DNA from: Mucilaginibacter sp. Bleaf8
Lineage (GTDB): Bacteria; Bacteroidota; Bacteroidia; Sphingobacteriales; Sphingobacteriaceae
Length of the DNA stretch: 64,000 bases
Assembly: GCF_018390515.1 (NCBI RefSeq)
Contig: NZ_JAHBBK010000005.1
Coordinates: 186,001-250,000 of the forward strand
Reading direction: 5' to 3'
In this document: one piece after another, positions 51,866 through 60,369 of the stretch
Layout: each line of letters opens with the position of its first letter
Position numbering within the stretch: the stretch's first letter is position 1
Position numbers and translations under genes: made by a program
Notes under the pieces: model-generated
Database searches by the model: none
What the model saw: only the letters and a program-made list of their open reading frames with translations
Told to the model about the DNA's origin: nothing

Positions 51866-52606
51866 CTATAAAAGGGAGGCGTTGATCAACTTATTGCTAT
51901 CTAGCAATTGTTTCAATACAGGTTCGGTTAAAGCTTTTTGCAAAGCCTCTGCATGCCTTGTATGATGCATATCACTGGATATAAAATCGATAACCCCGGC
52001 GGCTACTAACTTTTCAGCACTATCTTTTACGCCCTTACCATAGTAGCCGGTTAGTGATATCGTATTTAGCTGCATTAAACAGCCTCTTTCTTTCAAATCT
52101 GCTACTTCGGGCAGGGTTAAGTAACCGTACCTTTCGGGATGTGCCAGTACAGGCGTTATACCGTTACTTACCATTTGCCAGATGGTATTAATTACATTAA
52201 GAGGTTTATTGGCAAATGAGAATTCGAACAAAGCGTACTTATTTTGAATAAGAATAAGCCGTTCTTTCTTAACCAGTTCTAAAAAGTACTCATCATAATA
52301 ATGTTCTGCAGCCGCTTCTATTTCAATGGGTAAGTTAATGGAAGCCAGATGCTGTTGTAGTTTATCAAGTGCAGCATGAATAGTAGCAGGTGTGTTCTTA
52401 TAATAATCAGCCATGATGTGTGGCGTGGCAATTATTTTTTGTATGCCAGTTTGCATAAGCGCTTGTATCAACTGCACCGACTCATCCAGTGTTTGGGCAC
52501 CATCATCAATACCCGGCAGCACATGTGAGTGCAGATCTACAGCTATTGAAGCTAAGCTGATAGGTTGCTCGGAGTGCCTTTTGCGTTTACTGAATAAGCC
52601 AAACAT
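51866..52606 (-). CDS. CpsB/CapC-type tyrosine-protein phosphatase (PHP fold)
   Basis: 246 residues. The PHP metal-binding motif DLHSHVLPGIDDGA (about 24-37) is followed by IIATPHIMADYYKN, EAAAEHYYDEYF, PVLAHPERYGYL and FISSDMHHTRHAE, which supply the remaining metal ligands. The family dephosphorylates bacterial tyrosine kinases that control capsule/exopolysaccharide export. No kinase or polysaccharide gene is adjacent, so it is an orphan here. Basic N-terminus SKRKRH precedes the domain. Confidence 0.9.
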   Translation of the reverse strand: MFGLFSKRKRHSEQPISLASIAVDLHSHVLPGIDDGAQTLDESVQLIQALMQTGIQKIIATPHIMADYYKNTPATIHAALDKLQQHLASINLPIEIEAAAEHYYDEYFLELVKKERLILIQNKYALFEFSFANKPLNVINTIWQMVSNGITPVLAHPERYGYLTLPEVADLKERGCLMQLNTISLTGYYGKGVKDSAEKLVAAGVIDFISSDMHHTRHAEALQKALTEPVLKQLLDSNKLINASLL

Positions 52607-52682
52607 ATTTTATGATGCCGATATTTAAGGTAGCTGATAAACCCGGATGTAAATGTACAATATTAATGGCCGGTTTGTTCTT

Positions 52683-52717
52683 AAAAACAAAACCGCATGG
52701 AGGTGGTCCATGCGGTT
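52683..52717 (-). terminator. Terminator of the GH3 gene (52742-54922)
   Basis: On the minus strand AACCGCATGG pairs with CCATGCGGTT around a 7-base loop, then TTGTTTTTAA. It lies 25 bases after the GH3 stop. Confidence 0.85.
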
Positions 52718-52741
52718 AAATCAATAAATTACAACGCCTCT

Positions 52742-54922
52742 TTATTTCGTAATTGTAATTGTGCCTACCTGCCGTATATCGCGTGATGATGCTCCTGCAA
52801 GCAATTTGTATTGGCCCGGCTCAACCGTCCAGCCTTTGGCTTTCACGTTATAGTAAGCTAAATCTTTTGCACTTAAGCTGAGGGTAACAGTAGTGGTTTT
52901 GCCGGGTTCAACCATTACTTTTTTAAAGGCTTTTAGTTCCTTTTCGGCACGTTGCACTACCGAATTCCCCTTACTCACATACAACTGAACAGTTTCTTTA
53001 CCTGCCACGCCACCCGAATTACGAATAGTCAATGCTACATTAATCCGGTCTGCAGAATGGTAAACTTTCTTATCTGCCTTTAAGCCCGAGTATTCAAATG
53101 TGGTGTAAGACAAGCCATAGCCGAACGGATATAGCGGTTCTATCTTCTTGGTATCGAACCAGCGGTAACCTACCAGTATCCCCTCTTTATAAGGCGTGGT
53201 CAGGTTCTTGCCCGGATAAGTATCCAGTGCAAAGGCAGGCGAGTCCTTTAGCTTAGCAGGAAACGTAAACGGCATTTTACCGGATGGGTTTATTTTGCCA
53301 GTCAGCACATCAGCCAAAGCATTACCACCTTCCGAGCCATTAAACCACGACCATACGATGGTGTGATTCTTTTTTTTGATCTTGGTTAAATCATAAGGGG
53401 CACCCGCAGTTACTATGACGATGGTATTCGGATTTGCTTCGGTAACAGCATCAACCAAAGCCTGCTCGCCAAATGGCAGGCTTAAATCTTTACGGTCATG
53501 CGCCTCGCTCTCAAACTCGCGGTTAGAGCCAATAAACAGCATGGCTACATCGGTAGTTTTAGCCAGCGCAACGGCCTGATCAATCAGTGACTGATCCGGT
53601 TTATCATAACCGGCATTTTGCTCGGGTGTATTATTAGCCAAATAATTGGCCCGGTAACCTTGTGCAAAACGGATATCTATATTTTTACCTAACTTGTTTT
53701 GCAGCCCTTGCAAAGCCGTTATTTCATATCTGGCTTTTACGCCTGCGCCAAAACCACCCAAGGCAAAAGTGCGGGTAGCATTATCACCAATTACAGCTAT
53801 ACTTTTTATACTGTTGGTACGCAAAGGCAATAAGAATTTTTCATTCTTCAGCAACACAATGGCTTCTGATGCAATAGTATAGGCATCGTGGTTATGTTCG
53901 GGCGTACTCATTTTACCAGCCGGATGGTTGGCGCTTAACGAGGTATGATACATTACCCATAAAATACGCTTTACCTTATCATCAATAGTTGCAACCGGTA
54001 CTTTACCGGCTTTTACCGCTGCCAAAAGCGGTTTTGCAAAATACCACTGATCGTACGGACCACTGCTGCCCATTTCAATATCCAATCCGTTATTGGCCGG
54101 TTCAACCGTATGGTGTACGCCGCCCCAATCGGATATAACGGCACCTTTAAAGCCCCACTCTTTTTTCAGAATTTTATTGAGCAGGTATGCATTCTCCGAA
54201 CACCAGTAACCGTTCACCTTATTATAGGCCGACATCAAGGTATAAGCATTGCCTTGCTGTATAGCCGCTTTAAAGGCAGGCAGGTAAATTTCGCGCAGGG
54301 TGCGCTCATCCACTACTGCGTTTACCGTATTACGGTCTTCTTCCTGGTTGTTTACGGCATAATGTTTTACGCAGGCGGCTACATGCTGGCTTTGTATACC
54401 TTTTACGGCCTGTACTGCCAATTGCGCATTTAAAAAAGGATCTTCAGAGTAATACTCATAAGTACGTCCGTTTGTTGGTACACGGCAAATATTAAAGGCA
54501 GGCGCCAGCATTACAATCTTTTTACGAAAGTTGGCTTCCTCGCCAATTACAATGCCATACTGGTGCGCAAGTGCCGGGTTCCAGGTAGCAGCCATGGCCG
54601 ATCCGTTGGGTAAAAAGGTGGCTGAGTCGGTTGTCCAGCCGGCCGATTTCCAGTCGAACCGCAGCACCTCATCACGCACGCCCAGCGGACCATCATCGCA
54701 GGTAAGCTCTGGTATTCCCAAACGCTTTACCCCGGCTGATGAAAAGAGTGCATTGCCATGCAGCATTTCAATCTTTTCGGCCAGTGTCATTTTCTTAACA
54801 ATCTGGTTAATCTTTTGGTTGATGGTAGCTTCGCTAACCTTCGTTTGCGCCCGGCTTTTATTTAAGGGCAATAGTGCAACTGCACATAAAACAGCATACT
54901 TGTGTAAATTTCTCTTCATCAT
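52742..54922 (-). CDS. GH3 beta-glucosidase-type glycosidase
   Basis: 726 residues with signal peptide (1-25, ending SRAQ). GH3 N-domain barrel: KMTLAEKIEMLHG, KHYAVNNQEEDR (the KH/R substrate motifs), and AVISDWGGVHH with nucleophile Asp265. The GH3 C-domain follows (~370-570: EAIVLLKNEKFLLPL), then an FN3-like domain (PFGYGLSYTTFEYSG onward). The SDW nucleophile context matches beta-glucosidases. It is periplasmic and monocistronic. It could also act on other beta-linked glucosides or xylosides. Confidence 0.92.
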   Translation of the reverse strand: MMKRNLHKYAVLCAVALLPLNKSRAQTKVSEATINQKINQIVKKMTLAEKIEMLHGNALFSSAGVKRLGIPELTCDDGPLGVRDEVLRFDWKSAGWTTDSATFLPNGSAMAATWNPALAHQYGIVIGEEANFRKKIVMLAPAFNICRVPTNGRTYEYYSEDPFLNAQLAVQAVKGIQSQHVAACVKHYAVNNQEEDRNTVNAVVDERTLREIYLPAFKAAIQQGNAYTLMSAYNKVNGYWCSENAYLLNKILKKEWGFKGAVISDWGGVHHTVEPANNGLDIEMGSSGPYDQWYFAKPLLAAVKAGKVPVATIDDKVKRILWVMYHTSLSANHPAGKMSTPEHNHDAYTIASEAIVLLKNEKFLLPLRTNSIKSIAVIGDNATRTFALGGFGAGVKARYEITALQGLQNKLGKNIDIRFAQGYRANYLANNTPEQNAGYDKPDQSLIDQAVALAKTTDVAMLFIGSNREFESEAHDRKDLSLPFGEQALVDAVTEANPNTIVIVTAGAPYDLTKIKKKNHTIVWSWFNGSEGGNALADVLTGKINPSGKMPFTFPAKLKDSPAFALDTYPGKNLTTPYKEGILVGYRWFDTKKIEPLYPFGYGLSYTTFEYSGLKADKKVYHSADRINVALTIRNSGGVAGKETVQLYVSKGNSVVQRAEKELKAFKKVMVEPGKTTTVTLSLSAKDLAYYNVKAKGWTVEPGQYKLLAGASSRDIRQVGTITITK

Positions 54923-55183
54923 ATTTTACAGGCCCCGATTAATCAGCGGGACATTATTTAGGTATGTTGAGCAACCCCATTCCTTACAGATGGCCTTGCC
55001 AAACGTTATTGATTTGATGTGCTAAGTTACTAAGCTAAAAAATTAAAAAGGTATTTATATGTTTCTGAATGGTGATTTAAATGTTAACCAGAAAGCTATT
55101 AATTATAATAGGCTATTGCTAAAGCTACTGAGCATAAGCTATGCTGCACTACTTCTTTTATAAAAGCTGAATACTATAAAAAA

Positions 55184-55217
55184 AGTAAAGCTTCCTGATG
55201 GGCAGGAAGCTTTTACT
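55184..55217 (-). terminator. Terminator downstream of the tRNA-like gene
   Basis: GTAAAAGCTTCCTG pairs with CAGGAAGCTTTAC (one bulge, 5-base loop) on the minus strand, then a run of seven T. It lies 34 bases past the tRNA-like 3' end. Confidence 0.8.
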
Positions 55218-55250
55218 AACCAATTATAAACCTAAATTATGAGAAGAGGC

Positions 55251-55357
55251 TGTAGGAGAAGGAGTCGAACCTTCAAGGAGTGGTTAGCCCTTACGGGTTT
55301 CCCATGCTCTCCGCCACCGGGACAAGGAGGTGTGTCTGCCAATTTCACCATCCTACA
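55251..55357 (-). tRNA. tRNA-like gene, Leu-type arms, ~107 nt, abnormal anticodon/variable region
   Basis: On the minus strand the ends pair perfectly (TGTAGGA with TCCTACA). The D arm is Leu-like (TGGTGAAATTGGCAGACAC), and the T arm is canonical (GAAGG, TTCGACT, CCTTC). Between them lie ~64 bases instead of ~40. CCTCC-TTGTCCC-GGTGG could form an anticodon arm only with a U:U mismatch and a C at position 37. The following ~39 bases would be an outsized variable region holding GGG-AAA-CCC and GGAG...CTCC pairings. No CCA is encoded (the next bases are GCC). It has a promoter element and terminator of its own. An anticodon cannot be assigned; it may be a pseudo-tRNA, a non-canonical tRNA, or a tRNA-derived RNA. 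Confidence 0.7.
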
Positions 55358-55372
55358 GTGTGTTATTTGATA

Positions 55373-55380
55373 CAAATATA
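55373..55380 (-). promoter_or_regulatory. Candidate -7 element for the tRNA-like gene
   Basis: The minus strand reads TATATTTG (TAnnTTTG), 15 bases upstream of the 5' end of the tRNA-like sequence. Confidence 0.55.
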
Positions 55381-55646
55381 GTAACTGAAATTAAAAAATG
55401 AAATATTTTTATATTTTTTTTCATTTTCTTATCAAGTTGGCAATAGTTGGCTGAACTTCTTGAATTATTGAGAACCATAAATCTGAATTGCATCCGCTAC
55501 TAAAAAAACGTTATCGTAAATATATCGGCCTGAAAGCCGTCTGTTATAACCGGTTCAGCCCCCAATAAAATTATATTTACGGCATAACCAATGGTAAAAT
55601 AGCATAACAGGTATAATACCTTAATGCATGCATAGAACATCTAACA
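55381..55646. other. AT-rich gap upstream of the second GH3 gene
   Basis: No gene, repeat or clear promoter consensus seen. Presumably holds the promoter of the + strand GH3 gene. Confidence 0.4.
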
Positions 55647-55664
55647 TTGCTAACCTGCTTTAAT

Positions 55665-58076
55665 GTGAAAAACAAATGCTTACCCCTTTTGCTGCTTAGC
55701 GCATTTTGCGCACAGGCTGCACTTTCACAAAATAAAAACATATACCATAAGGGCTGGACTGATTTTAATAAAAACGGCCGTAAAGATATTTTTGAAGACC
55801 AAACCCAGCCCATTGAAAAGCGGGTAACCGACCTGCTGTCGCAAATGACGCTGGAAGAAAAGACCTGCCAAACGGCTACCCTGTATGGCTACAAGCGGGT
55901 ATTAAAAGATGAAATGCCCGTACCCCGCTGGAAACATGAAATTTGGAAAGACGGCATTGCTAATATTGATGAGGAACTAAACAACCTTACCTCGCATACG
56001 GATGATGCTCCAACACAATACAGCTTCCCTTTTAGCAAACATGCAGCCGCCATTAACACCATACAAAAGTGGTTTGTGGAAGAAACCCGGCTCGGTATAC
56101 CGGTTGATTTTACCAACGAGGGTATTCATGGTCTTAATCATGATCGTGCAACACCACTACCTGCACCTATCGGCATTGGCAGTACCTGGAATAAGCAATT
56201 GGTTTACCAGGCCGGCAGCATTGTTGGGCGCGAGGCCAAGGCTTTAGGTTACATTAATGTTTATGCCCCTATATTAGATCCGGCCCGCGACCAGCGCTGG
56301 GGCCGCGTAGTGGAATGCTATGGCGAAGATCCTTTTTTAATTGCTACATTGGGTACGCAGATGACCAAAGGCATACAAGAACAAGGCGTAGCCTCTACTT
56401 TAAAGCACTATGCCGTTTACAGCATACCCAAAGGCGGACGAGACGGCAACGCCCGCACCGACCCCCACGTGGCACCCCGCGAAATGTACCAGATTTACCT
56501 GTACCCTTTCCAGAAAGTAATACATGATGCCCAGCCTATGGGCGTGATGAGCAGCTACAACGACTGGGATGGCGATCCGGTAACTGGCAGCTACTTCTTC
56601 CTCACCCATCTGCTTCGGCAAAAGTTTGGGTTTACCGGTTATGTGGTGTCTGATAGTGAAGCGGTGGAGTTTCTGTACTCTAAACATCATACAGCAGCTG
56701 ATATGAAAGGAGCCGTAAAGCAAGCCATCGAAGCAGGGTTGAATGTTCGCACTAACTTCACGATGCCACAAACGTACATCCTGCCCCTGCGTGAGCTGGT
56801 AAAAGAAGGCCGCGTGAGTATGAAAACGCTGGACGACCGCGTGGCCGATGTGCTGCGGGTAAAGTTCAGGCTGGGATTATTCGATCAGCCTTATGCTAAA
56901 AACCCTAAGGATGCGGATAAAACGGTGCATACTCCGGCCGATGAAAAATTTGCGATGCAGATCAACCGCGAATCGATGGTATTGCTCAAAAATGAGAACA
57001 ACCTCCTGCCCCTGCAAAAAAGTAGCCTGAAACATATTTTGGTTACCGGTCCGCTGGCGGCAGCTAAAAGTTATGCTATCAGCAGGTACGGACCATCGCA
57101 CAACCCCGTAACTTCAGTTTTAGAAGGCATTAAACAGTATGTGGGTTCGGGTGCGCAGGTAGATTATGCCAAAGGCTGCAATGTAATAGACGCCACCTGG
57201 CCCGAAAGCGAAATTATCCCTACACCGTTAACCGCGCCAGAACAAGCCGGGATTGACAGTGCCGTAGCCAAAGCCCGCGAGGCAGATGTAGTGATTGCCG
57301 TAGTGGGTGAAGATGAACAACGTGTGGGCGAAAGCTTATCGCGCACCGGCCTTAATTTGCCAGGTAGGCAGTTGCAACTGTTGCAGGCCCTGCACGCCAC
57401 AGGCAAACCCATAGTTATGGTGATGATCAATGGGCAACCGTTAACCATTAACTGGGAAAACAAGAACATTCCGGCTATATTGGAGGCATGGTTTCCGGGT
57501 GCACAATCGGGCAAAGTGATTGCTGAGACCTTATTTGGCGATAATAATCCCGGGGGTAAGCTGAGCATTACCTTCCCAAAAACCACCGGGCAGATTGAGC
57601 TGAACTTTCCGTTCAAACCGGCATCGCAGGCCAGTCAGCCCACCAGCGGCCCTAATGGTTATGGCAAAACCAGCGTTAATGGTGCCTTGTACCCCTTTGG
57701 GTATGGCCTCAGTTATACCACTTTTGCCTATAGCAATTTAGTGGTTAATCAACCTGCTCTTAACAGCCAAAGCGATATCACTGTGCGTGTTGATGTAACT
57801 AACACCGGCAAAGTAAAAGGCGATGAAGTTGTGCAGTTGTACCTAAAAGATTTGGTAAGCAGCGTTACTACTTATGAATCTGTACTACGCGGCTTTGAGC
57901 GCATTACCCTGCAACCGGGCGAAACCAAAACTGTAAAGTTTGTTTTGCATCCTGACGATTTGGCAATACTGGATAAGAACATGAACTGGACAGTAGAACC
58001 GGGTAAATTCCGGGTAATGATAGGCAGTTCATCGGAAGATATTAAACTGAAGCAGGAATTTGAAATTAAAGATTAA
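55665..58076 (+). CDS. GH3 glycosidase with EF-hand-like N-terminal loop
   Basis: 803 residues from GTG 55665, which gives a good signal peptide (starting MKNKCLPLLLLSAF); a TTG at 55647 is an alternative. Right after the signal, DFNKNGRKDIFE fits the 12-residue EF-hand calcium loop. The GH3 barrel follows: SQMTLEEKTCQ, LKHYAVYS and GYVVSDSEAVEF with nucleophile Asp330. The context is SDS, not the SDW of beta-glucosidases, so the substrate probably differs (xyloside, arabinoside or other). The GH3 C-domain (~430-660) includes AVVGEDEQRVGE. An FN3 domain ends the protein. It leads a + strand group with the NTF2-like, kduD, kduI and FAH genes. Confidence 0.88.
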   Translation: MKNKCLPLLLLSAFCAQAALSQNKNIYHKGWTDFNKNGRKDIFEDQTQPIEKRVTDLLSQMTLEEKTCQTATLYGYKRVLKDEMPVPRWKHEIWKDGIANIDEELNNLTSHTDDAPTQYSFPFSKHAAAINTIQKWFVEETRLGIPVDFTNEGIHGLNHDRATPLPAPIGIGSTWNKQLVYQAGSIVGREAKALGYINVYAPILDPARDQRWGRVVECYGEDPFLIATLGTQMTKGIQEQGVASTLKHYAVYSIPKGGRDGNARTDPHVAPREMYQIYLYPFQKVIHDAQPMGVMSSYNDWDGDPVTGSYFFLTHLLRQKFGFTGYVVSDSEAVEFLYSKHHTAADMKGAVKQAIEAGLNVRTNFTMPQTYILPLRELVKEGRVSMKTLDDRVADVLRVKFRLGLFDQPYAKNPKDADKTVHTPADEKFAMQINRESMVLLKNENNLLPLQKSSLKHILVTGPLAAAKSYAISRYGPSHNPVTSVLEGIKQYVGSGAQVDYAKGCNVIDATWPESEIIPTPLTAPEQAGIDSAVAKAREADVVIAVVGEDEQRVGESLSRTGLNLPGRQLQLLQALHATGKPIVMVMINGQPLTINWENKNIPAILEAWFPGAQSGKVIAETLFGDNNPGGKLSITFPKTTGQIELNFPFKPASQASQPTSGPNGYGKTSVNGALYPFGYGLSYTTFAYSNLVVNQPALNSQSDITVRVDVTNTGKVKGDEVVQLYLKDLVSSVTTYESVLRGFERITLQPGETKTVKFVLHPDDLAILDKNMNWTVEPGKFRVMIGSSSEDIKLKQEFEIKD

Positions 58077-58133
58077 GCGTTAAATTTACACTTTATAGCA
58101 GCAGCTGCAACCATTAAAAGCTATTGTTTACCA

Positions 58134-58595
58134 ATGAAAAACATCCTATTAAAAACCTTTGTGTGCTTAATGTTCCTTATGGGCGTAAGCCGGTTGTCGG
58201 CAGTAGCACAAGCTACTCCGCCCACAGAAGCTGCGGCTGTAGCCAAAGTAGTTGAGTCGTTCAGACTTGCACTCATCTCGGCAGACAGCACCCAGCTCAG
58301 CAATCTGGTGTCAGATCGTTTAAGCTACGGACACTCCAGCGGCATAGTGCAAAATAAAGCAACATTTATACATGCCCTAACCAGCGGCTCGTCTGATTTT
58401 GTGGGTATCGAAACCACCGAGCAAAGCATTCAGGTTACCGGCACCACAGCTATTGTGCGCCACAACTTATCGGCCACTACCAATGATGGCGGCAAGCCTG
58501 GCTCGGTTAAATTAGGCATTTTGCTGGTGTGGCAAAAAAGCAAAGCAGGCTGGCAGTTGCTGGCCCGCCAGGCATTTAAACTTCCTGTTAATTAA
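58134..58595 (+). CDS. Secreted NTF2-like (DUF4440) protein
   Basis: 153 residues with signal peptide (about 1-24, ending AVAQ). One NTF2-like domain: VAKVVESFRLALISADSTQLSNLVSDRLSYGHSSG, then a GxxTHALTS-like helix and the late strands TTAIVRHNLSATT and LLVWQKSKAGWQLLARQAFKL. This matches the DUF4440 layout. No catalytic function is assigned to such proteins in general. It lies between the GH3 gene (57 bases) and kduD (23 bases), suggesting a common transcript, perhaps with a role in handling a sugar acid or lactone (weak inference). Confidence 0.75.
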   Translation: MKNILLKTFVCLMFLMGVSRLSAVAQATPPTEAAAVAKVVESFRLALISADSTQLSNLVSDRLSYGHSSGIVQNKATFIHALTSGSSDFVGIETTEQSIQVTGTTAIVRHNLSATTNDGGKPGSVKLGILLVWQKSKAGWQLLARQAFKLPVN

Positions 58596-58618
58596 ATAAT
58601 CATCATATAGCTATACAA

Positions 58619-59392
58619 ATGAGTGATCTGAAAAACCTGTTCGACCTGTCGGGCAAAGTAGCCCTGGTTACGGGCGGTAATAAAGGCATTGGCAAAGGCA
58701 TGGCGCTGGGTTTGGCCGAGGCTGGTGCTGATGTTATTGTAGTATCCGGCTCGGTGGCCTTACAGGGCAGCGAAGTAGAGCAGGAAGTGAAAGCCCTGGG
58801 CCGCAACTTCAAAGCTTACCAAGCCAATCTATCTGACCGCGATGGCTTATACGCCTTTATTCAGCAGCTTCTAATGGAAAATCCACGTATAGATATTTTG
58901 GTTAACAATGCCGGCACCATTATGCGCAAGCCTGCTGCCGAACACCCCGATGAGTATTGGGATAATGTTTTATCCCTCAACCTGGATGCACCTTTTATAC
59001 TGGCCCGCGAGCTGGGTAAGCACATGATCGAAAAAGGTTCCGGTAAAATTGTTTTCACCTGCTCGTTATTAAGCTTTCAGGGCGGTATCAATGTACCTGG
59101 CTACGCAGCCAGCAAAGGCGCTTTGGCCAGCTTAGTAAAAGCTTTAGCTAATGAGTGGGCTTCAAAAGGCGTAAATGTAAACGGTATTGCACCGGGTTAC
59201 ATTGCTACCGATAACACTGAGGCCATCCGCAACGATGAAACCCGCAGCAAAAGCATTCTTGACCGTATACCGCAAGGCCGCTGGGGCGAACCGGAAGATT
59301 TTAAAGGCCCGGCGGTATTCCTGGCCTCAAAAGCCGGCGACTATGTGAACGGCCACTTACTTACCGTAGATGGCGGCTGGATGGGTAGATAG
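58619..59392 (+). CDS. kduD: 2-dehydro-3-deoxy-D-gluconate 5-dehydrogenase (SDR family)
   Basis: 257 residues of the classical short-chain dehydrogenase family. GGNKGIGKG (19-27) binds NAD(P); NNAG at 96-99; catalytic Ser149, Tyr162 and Lys166 (YAASK). The start FDLSGKVALVTGG and the segment GKHMIEKGSGKIVFTCSLLSFQGG match KduD. KduD reduces 2,5-diketo-3-deoxygluconate (DKII) to 2-keto-3-deoxygluconate in pectin and uronate breakdown. kduI follows 127 bases later, supporting the assignment; other 3-deoxy-sugar-acid dehydrogenases are possible. Confidence 0.85.
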   Translation: MSDLKNLFDLSGKVALVTGGNKGIGKGMALGLAEAGADVIVVSGSVALQGSEVEQEVKALGRNFKAYQANLSDRDGLYAFIQQLLMENPRIDILVNNAGTIMRKPAAEHPDEYWDNVLSLNLDAPFILARELGKHMIEKGSGKIVFTCSLLSFQGGINVPGYAASKGALASLVKALANEWASKGVNVNGIAPGYIATDNTEAIRNDETRSKSILDRIPQGRWGEPEDFKGPAVFLASKAGDYVNGHLLTVDGGWMGR

Positions 59393-59399
59393 CTTTGAG

Positions 59400-59427
59400 A
59401 ACCAAGAGACAAAAAATAAGAATTAAG
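59400..59427. repeat. Degenerate heptanucleotide repeat (NNNYAAG), second copy
   Basis: Four consecutive 7-mers between kduD and kduI: AACCAAG, AGACAAA, AAATAAG and AATTAAG. The pattern is the same as at 6458-6491. Confidence 0.55.
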
Positions 59428-59519
59428 AACGATGAGCCGGTTTTGTAGGTAGAGAATAGTTTACTAAAAACAGACATCTTACACTCCATAACTGACAACG
59501 CAAAATACAATCATTAACT

Positions 59520-60350
59520 ATGGAAATCAGATTTGAGCATAGCCAAAAAGAGGTAAGCCGCATGACTACCGAAGAGTTGAGAGAAGCTTTTTTGGTAGAA
59601 AGCCTGATGCAGGACGACAAGCTTACTACTGTTTATTCGCATTACGACCGCCTGATTATTGGTGGTGTAAAACCGGTAAACAGCACCGTTACCTTAGATA
59701 ACCATCCCGAATTAATGGCCGAATACTTTTTAGAGAGACGTGAATTAGGTATTATTAACGTAGGTGGCAACGGCGTGGTCGTAGCTGATGGCCAAACTTA
59801 CGAGATGGATAAATTAAGCTGCCTGTACTTAGGGAAAGGCACTAAGGATGTAACTTTTAAAAGCACTGATGCCAATGCACCTGCCGTGTATTACCTCCTG
59901 TCATCGCCATCACACAAAGAATATCCTAATCGTTTGATGATGAAAGAAGAGGCATCGCCGGTACAATTGGGTGATACTTTAACTTCAAACAAGCGTACCA
60001 TTTACAAATACATTCACCTGGACGGTATCCGCAGCAGCCAGTTAGTAATGGGCTTAACCGTACTGGAGCCCGGCAGCGTATGGAACTCTGTACCGCCGCA
60101 TACCCATACGCGCCGCACCGAAGTATATTTTTACTTTGACCTGCCCGAAACACAACGTTTGTTCCACTTTATGGGCGAGCCAACGCAAACCCGCAGTATT
60201 GTGATGCAAAATCATGATGCGGTAGTATCACCACCATGGTCGGTGCATTTTGGCTGCGGCACCAGCAACTATACCTTTATTTGGGGTATGGCCGGCGAAA
60301 ACCAAGTATACAGCGACATGGATCCGTTGGCCGCAACTGATTTGAAGTAA
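59520..60350 (+). CDS. kduI: 5-dehydro-4-deoxy-D-glucuronate isomerase
   Basis: 276 residues, zinc-dependent bicupin isomerase that converts 4-deoxy-5-keto-uronate (from unsaturated uronates) to 2,5-diketo-3-deoxygluconate, the KduD substrate. Characteristic stretches: ERRELGIINVGGNG, YLGKGTKDVTF, and the metal-binding PPHTHTRRTEVYFYFDL. Length and start (MEIRFEHSQKEVSRM) match E. coli KduI. It is 19 bases upstream of the FAH gene. Confidence 0.95.
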   Translation: MEIRFEHSQKEVSRMTTEELREAFLVESLMQDDKLTTVYSHYDRLIIGGVKPVNSTVTLDNHPELMAEYFLERRELGIINVGGNGVVVADGQTYEMDKLSCLYLGKGTKDVTFKSTDANAPAVYYLLSSPSHKEYPNRLMMKEEASPVQLGDTLTSNKRTIYKYIHLDGIRSSQLVMGLTVLEPGSVWNSVPPHTHTRRTEVYFYFDLPETQRLFHFMGEPTQTRSIVMQNHDAVVSPPWSVHFGCGTSNYTFIWGMAGENQVYSDMDPLAATDLK

Positions 60351-60369
60351 AACTCATTACAACCGCTTT

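Noticed and set aside
51703..51885. 60-codon hydrophobic + strand ORF
   Set aside because: It overlaps the 3' end of the cpsB-like gene on the other strand, and has no promoter, terminator or recognisable motif.
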